A DNA stretch of 64,000 nucleotides from Hyalella azteca (taxonomy: Eukaryota; Arthropoda; Malacostraca; Amphipoda; Hyalellidae). Position 1 is the first letter of the stretch. Every line of letters begins with the position of its first letter. The stretch covers positions 62,001 through 126,000 of the forward strand of contig NW_025939678.1 in assembly GCF_000764305.2 (NCBI RefSeq), given 5' to 3'. The notes beneath the pieces are model-generated. The model saw nothing but the letters and a program-made list of their open reading frames with translations. It ran no database searches and had not been told where the DNA came from. The position numbers and the translations under genes are program-made. This document shows, one piece after another, positions 58,111 to 64,000 of this stretch.

Positions 58111-61100
58111 TTGACACCTGAACTATGTGATAACAGCCGTGTTTACTTATAATTAAAACTCGACTACTTGACTATAATTGTGAGACTTTAAATACGGGGG
58201 TGAAGTGAAAGACTTTTAAAGTGTTTGTGATTATAGCAACAATGTCGCCTAGTGTTTTTCGTGCTGTCAAGCTTCTCAACGATTGTTTCAGTGATGTTAA
58301 ACTCGCTTAATTAAATGTCTGATCAACGGATAATCCAAGAAGACCTTCATCTACTATTTACACTGTTTCAGCATCCGAAAACTGAGAGTATTTAAGTTTT
58401 GGCTGGAGCGTCAAGTTTGACTGGAGCGTCATTTAAGTTTGACTGGAGCGTATTTTACCTGCACCGTCAAGACTTTCTTATTGAGCCTACGACTGACTCA
58501 GAGAAATTTGAAGCGTCCAGTCATTTTTTGCGCTCTTTGGAATCCGGTACGAACATACAGAGAGCTGAGGGTAACTACGAGTGACTACGATCGACCTCGA
58601 GCGACTACAAGCGAAAAGTTCTGTCCATCAGCTGAGAGCAACTATGAGCGGTCTATCAGTCAGCGGTGTCATGATTCTATGGCAGCGATGTGGCAGCGAC
58701 TGTCGGTGACAGTCAGCAAAGGAATCAGCAAGAAGAAACTGACTTACTAAGTCAGTTCATCAGCAGATGGATCAGCTAGAAAAACGCACTAAGAAAGTCA
58801 GTATGTAAATCAGCAAAAGTCGAATAATGCGATGAGTCTCTAAGTTTTACAATGTACTGTGAACTTAAATGTGTTTCAAGATTCGGATAAAATCCGAATC
58901 CGTAGTCATAAATAAATAATGTTCATTAAAGTAATGTTCCATTGTAGCATAACGATTAGCGGATCGGGAGGTAGAATTCTAAAAATAATTCAGACCAATT
59001 TTATTAAATACCCGTACTATTTAAATTGAATTTTGTTTTGAGTATCAAAGATGTCGCAGACCGACATCTAATTCTAAAACGCTATATATTATAACGACTA
59101 TATTATAAAGAATAGTGTTTTAAAAGTACATCGAGCAGTACGTGATCCTACATGTGAAGTCTGTGAAAAATCAATAGCGTATTCGAAAGATGGGTTCAAT
59201 TAATGGCATTGACGGATAAGTGCATGAAACTTTACGTGAAATGACGGTACCTGCATTGACGAATGAATCTATTGATAAATGTGTGCGTTTATCAATAGAT
59301 TTATTATAACATTAATCATTTTATAAAAAATTCAATAATTATTATTATTAATAATTAATCAATATTTACATTATATCATTATCATTAGCTTTAGCGTACA
59401 TTGATGAATGCTAAAACTAATGATGAACCAGACGTCTTAATGATGTGTACTGTTATAACGTCATATAAAGTTAGTGTGAGGATAAATTTTAATGAGAGAT
59501 TATATGAGCTCGTATTATATTCAGCCATTATATCTATACATAAATGTACTCATCGCCGCTACAATGTGTAGGCTAACTGAAGTATTACGTACAATCGAGT
59601 AAAATATATTTTACATTTGACGTCTAATGAGCGATTCATCTTGCATAATGATTTCCTATGTTATCATATTGGTTTGAGACTTGATAAATACGTCATTTCA
59701 TCACGATAGGTGATATTTATTTCATGCATGAATAATTACTGCAATTCAACCTGCAACCTTTAACATTCTATACGAGGTAAATTGGGCTAAAATATTCTGT
59801 TTAATTCTAATAATTAAGAGATTGAAAGATTTGAGGATCTAAAACTCACCTAAATGCCCTTTCTATGTAACTATAGTTCTCATGAATGTATAATAATAAC
59901 AAAGCAAGTCGAAAGCAACTCACAACTCACGAGGAGTTGTGAAAACGTAACGAACATTGATATAGGCAGTAAAATATTTCTATATCACTGTGTTTTTCTA
60001 ATATCTAGTTAACACTAAATAATTAATTTCCGTTAATGTTTTTGCAACAATATCCTATTCATCTATAAAGTGATAGAAAAATATAGAGTAGAAACATGAA
60101 ATATATCACTCGAAATCTCAACGGACATTGCGTAATGAACATTGCACTAACAGCGAACACAGTTTGCATAGCTGAAAGTGTAGCGCCCTACGCAACCAGG
60201 GTCGATATTGACGCCGTTGGTTGATCAACGAATGTACGCGGGCACGCGCTGTCAGATCAACGAAGATAACGTATATCAGCTTCTCGATTGCATTAATTTT
60301 CAAAGTAATGACTTGATAATTTGAGATGTCCAAATGATTTCAAAATAGTAGACTTACTCTTTAAAAGTAGATTAAACTGTAACATTGCCAGTCACGAGTA
60401 GATCCAAAGACTGATAGATTACATGCATTTCGAAGAGTTCAACGTCCGAAAAATGCTGACACTTGATAGACGGAGGCCAGTAAGATTATTTTTTCCCTCT
60501 GAGCGGACGAGAAATAAAGCAACCTTCATTACATGCAACGATGCCATTACATTGTATTGAGTTCGTAATGTTTTTATGAGGATGTAATGTATTTATAGTT
60601 AGATTGCTATTATTATTTTGTTGCAATAATTGCACCACTATAAAGTGTATTTTAAAAATAAATTATGTGCATTTTAGTATGGAGAAGGTGAATATTTTGA
60701 CTTGAATAAAAACATGTATCTGTGATCATTATGCGTTATGTTATAAATTAACTTTTCTAACGCTTGATCATGTCGTGCGATATTTTATTAGTCAGAAAAC
60801 TTCATATTGCCCATAATTAATGCCGACTAATGATCTCATAATTCAATTGAAGTATTCGACCGCGATTCAGTGAGATACAAGCAATGTTTGCTAAGCTTGC
60901 GCAACGTGTTCCCGAAAATCGCTTTGTACGCAAAATTCCACGCTACACGCTCAGCGATGGCAGTTAACGAAATCTTTAATGAGACAAGCGATATAATTCA
61001 TGAGGTTCGTGGAGTCCATTCTTGATGAGACTTGCTAATGCAAGATATTGATTATTGAAATATTATCATGACAGATGTGATTATTCAATCCTATGTCATT

Positions 61101-62893
61101 GAGATCAAGTGTGTATAACCGAAGTTAAAATTTGATAACTTTACTATAAAGGCTACTAATTGCTCATGTGTGTATCTATATTCTGCCAATAAGTCAAACG
61201 ATGTTTGAATATTTATGAGATGTTATGTTCAAATATTACATTGTATATGAATTAAGCGCTGCGAATGATAAATGGTTTGATACAATTCCTGTGTTTACCA
61301 CTCAAATGTAATTTTTCACACGTCTGAAATTATCATGTTGATGTCATTGGTTATCTGAACGCAGAATGTTTTTTTTTAACGTTTTATTCTTACTGTATTA
61401 AACCGTAAATGATTTCTTAGCGAATTATGCAACGTTTACACGCTAAATGATGATTCATGTTTTGCACTTTAAGATTTGAATTGCATTTCAATTTAAAAGT
61501 GATGATTGATTCGCTTTAAACATATCAATCAAATAGCATTCCGAATAAATGAGCAGTAGCAATGTAATAAAATTAATGAAACAGACAGATGCCAATATTG
61601 ATTTTCTTGTTTGACAATTACGATGCGTTCATATCATTATTATTTTATGATTCAGAGAAACATGCAGAATTTTGTACAAGCAATTCACCGATAATTCACC
61701 GAAAGCTCACCGATAATTCATGTGATTGACATATACATTCAAAGTTAATGTATCTAATTAAAATGACTCGGTGTTATAGCGATTGGATCAATCCTATTAT
61801 GTGGATCTGATTTTCATTGTCAATTTTTAAAATATTTCTCTAGAGATGAAGATTCAATTATTTATTTGTCTTACATTAGGTACTCTGCGAACGCTATAAC
61901 CCTTATTATTTTGTGCTTTAATCTTAATTCAATATTTATGTTCTCATTATGTTGATATTCGAAGATATGTATTCTAATAGCATTCCCCGTAACATGATGT
62001 ATTAAGTGTGCAATTTTTATGATGGAAATTGTAGGGACAATTTTCTCTAGATAGAGAGGGAATGAATGATCAAGATAGGAGGAATTTAAAATCATAACTA
62101 ACCACTGATTGCATGGATGACATATGAATTTAATAATTCATAACATTTTTGACATATCGCCTAAGAACGTATAGCGTTAAATACCACAAGGTGTTTCAAG
62201 ATTCCTTGTTGGGATTTCTTCCATATTGCGTTAGAGATGGGCTCTCTAACGCAATATATATAAAACGATGGACTTCTCTTTCAAAAGTGCCATACTCCGG
62301 TTTTTCATACTGTTTAGTGAAAGAAATGTATCCTTATATATTATTCAATTACTGTTACAACCTTCATTACTGAATACTTAAGGTGTGAGATACGAGTTAG
62401 ACCGGAGGTTTGAACCAGAGATTTTCTTGATTTTGTGTCCATATACGATCGAGGACGATCTTCTAGAAAGAGGGGAGGTGTCCGCTGTAACCGCTGACGG
62501 GCAGCCTACGGTGGTTACTTACCATTCTAGCAATGGTCTTGACGTTTAAACTGACCAGGAGAGTAATTCACATCAGTAATCAAACTTTGTAGATGGAGCA
62601 AATTTTAATTAATAACATGAAAAAACACAATTAACAGGATATCGGATGCTAAACTATATACAGTGTCTGATTACAGCGGTTGAAATTATTTTCATAGGCC
62701 TGAAATTTAACGGAACAGTATTACATGAAATTCAACAATATAGCTACATCAAAAAACTAGCCTAAAGTACTGCGTCTCACGCCAACCACAACAGCCACGG
62801 CGTCTAGGCTAAGAATAAGACTTACATGTGTCGCAATAAGGGAATAATAAACTACAAACAAAAGCTACGTGCTTTGCGTAAAAGCTGCGTCTA
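58111..62893. other. AT-rich non-coding stretch between the two LTR-like repeats
   Basis: No open frame resembles gag, protease, RT or integrase, so this is not an intact LTR-element interior. I see small perfect hairpins (59266-59301; 62223-62257) and AT-rich low-complexity sequence, but no gene. Confidence 0.45.
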
Positions 62894-63711
62894 CATCCGG
62901 TGTGAATCTGGCGTCTCATTATATTAATAATAATTATATTATATGATTAGATCATATGTAATTGAGACGTAATATTCACTTGACGTGATAGAGATTGACG
63001 GAAAATTACTAGACCTTAGTAAGCGTCTAGACGACATCACATGATAGATCACGCGATAGTCGTGATTCTATATAAAAGGGCTGGGAGCCTTATATAGTAA
63101 GGCCGGCGCAGTAGCTAACGAACGCGCTGCGATATAACTCGCGTTTGAGTTCTCTGACCTAACGGTCGACGCCGTAGCCTATACCTGTATCCACTTTAAT
63201 GCTCGATTAGGCTCTGTATTAATGTTTCAACCACTTGTTCCTTTTAAGTGCATTTTCTCATTTATGGAAAAAGGCGCTATTGTGCTCGCCATGTCCGTCC
63301 GTCCGTCTGTCCGTCCGTGACTTCACTTTTTCTTCGACGAGAAAATGCGCTCTCTGTCACTCACTGCAGTGAGTACTGAGTTATATTTTTTAAGACTATT
63401 ATTGACAAGGCTATTGTTTGACAAGATTATAAGTTTTTTGGACCAGCGAATCGGCACCTGGCACAAGTGAAATACTCTTCATCCTCCGGCATGCGGCAAA
63501 TTCGATGCTAGTTTAGCAAGAGAATTTTTTTAGTGCAATCTGATAGCATAGAACAGTGGTAGTGTATCGCATATCACTCATGTATTGCCACTCTGTATGA
63601 AGAAAAGTTCTCTAGACAAATGGTGTCTTACTTATCCCTCACAAACGTAGTCAACGAACCCTTCTCTACCCTTTAGGCGCATCAACGTGCATCTGGAACA
63701 CATCCCTCTCA
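62894..63711 (+). mobile_element. LTR-like dispersed repeat, copy 2, with a TATA box and a ~365-bp insertion
   Basis: Same sequence as copy 1 (tgaatctggcgtctcattat ... ccctttaggcgcatcaacgt). It carries a clear TATATAAAAGG at about 63070, followed by gctgggagcc as in copy 1. Copy 1 shows that 63.19-63.56 kb is an insertion flanked by TGTATC on both sides. The inserted DNA contains a (TCCG)n-type microsatellite at 63295-63318. Confidence 0.55.
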
Positions 63712-64000
63712 CAACATAACATAACATAGTGATGTCGGCACTAAAGAGTAGGCCTGATGTGGCCTGTCGCCGAATCTTGAACTTTTCTTGACTTGTTCAT
63801 AGAAGATCTAAAATCTTGTCATTTGACCGGATATTTTAAAGACTGACGATAGATTGAAATAGCTACTAGACTTCCACCGGGTTCGATACCGGGCATTTCA
63901 AATCTGAACATATATTTTCCATAGCTTTATCTAGTCTGTTCTTGAACGCGTTCATACTCGGAGCGCCAACGATGTAATCAGGGAGGCTGTTTCACATGTC
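63712..64000 (-). mobile_element. LINE 3' end, minus strand, running off the window
   Basis: It starts with the catAACATAACATA simple tail and gatgtcggcactaaagag. It continues through the conserved tail into the ORF end (complement of caagaacagactagataaag and gacatgtgaaacagcctcc, the C-terminal MWNSLP-like region). The rest lies beyond 64000. Confidence 0.85.

Noticed and set aside
58111..62893. Interior of an LTR retrotransposon between the two LTR-like repeats
   Set aside because: No protease, RT, RNase H or integrase motif on either strand, and no clear primer-binding site.

Overview
The window looks like nuclear DNA of a multicellular animal, most probably an arthropod. It has spliced genes with GT..AG introns, is AT-rich, and is full of eukaryotic transposons: CR1/Jockey-type LINEs, Penelope-like elements with a GIY-YIG endonuclease, Tc1/mariner elements, hAT elements and MITEs. 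I cannot fix the species from sequence alone. There is no bacterial-type gene organisation and no CRISPR array, and I found no convincing tRNA or rRNA gene.

The only gene I can assemble with confidence is a five-exon, plus-strand DM-domain (doublesex/mab-3 related) transcription-factor gene at about 17.0-22.8 kb. Exons 1+2 encode one DM zinc module and exon 3 encodes a second, complete one. Exons 4 and 5 encode an acidic, Ser/Pro-rich tail with two heptad arrays (xDSRxSP and KYSPQTP) and two overlapping sumoylation motifs. The model predicts about 669 residues, and all joins keep the frame. A two-DM architecture is familiar from C. elegans MAB-3 and DMD-3 but is not the usual doublesex/Dmrt layout of arthropods. 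This is the most interesting object in the window. The first DM module has an abnormal His-to-Cys zinc-ligand spacing. An exact ~180-bp repeat across a single N in intron 2 is probably an assembly artefact.

Layout: 0-5.5 kb is non-coding with a GC-rich island (2.36-2.53 kb) and a 1.25-kb MITE (3.55-4.80). 5.6-14.0 kb is copy A of an ancient duplicated segment, carrying a mariner remnant and a LINE tail. 14-17 kb holds a small MITE and one candidate minus-strand terminal exon. 17.0-22.8 kb is the DM gene. 22.8-27.0 kb is non-coding. 27.0-29.7 kb has two abutting hAT elements. 29.7-36.4 kb contains hAT, MITE and palindromic repeats. 36.4-41.0 kb is a tail-to-tail pair of LINE copies, one carrying a nested hAT MITE. 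41-48 kb has little except strong hairpins. 48-50.5 kb has a hAT relic and a Penelope element with an internal duplication. 50.85-54.8 kb is copy B of the duplicated segment, split by a hAT. 54.8-57.6 kb has a Penelope 3' fragment (minus strand) and a mariner copy with both TIRs. 57.6-64 kb holds two LTR-like repeats and AT-rich DNA, ending in another LINE 3' end.

None of the transposons appears autonomous. Each has frameshifts, stops, deletions or a lost catalytic residue. The biological story is a single sex-determination-family gene embedded in a repeat-rich region and flanked by two diverged copies of the same several-kilobase non-coding segment.
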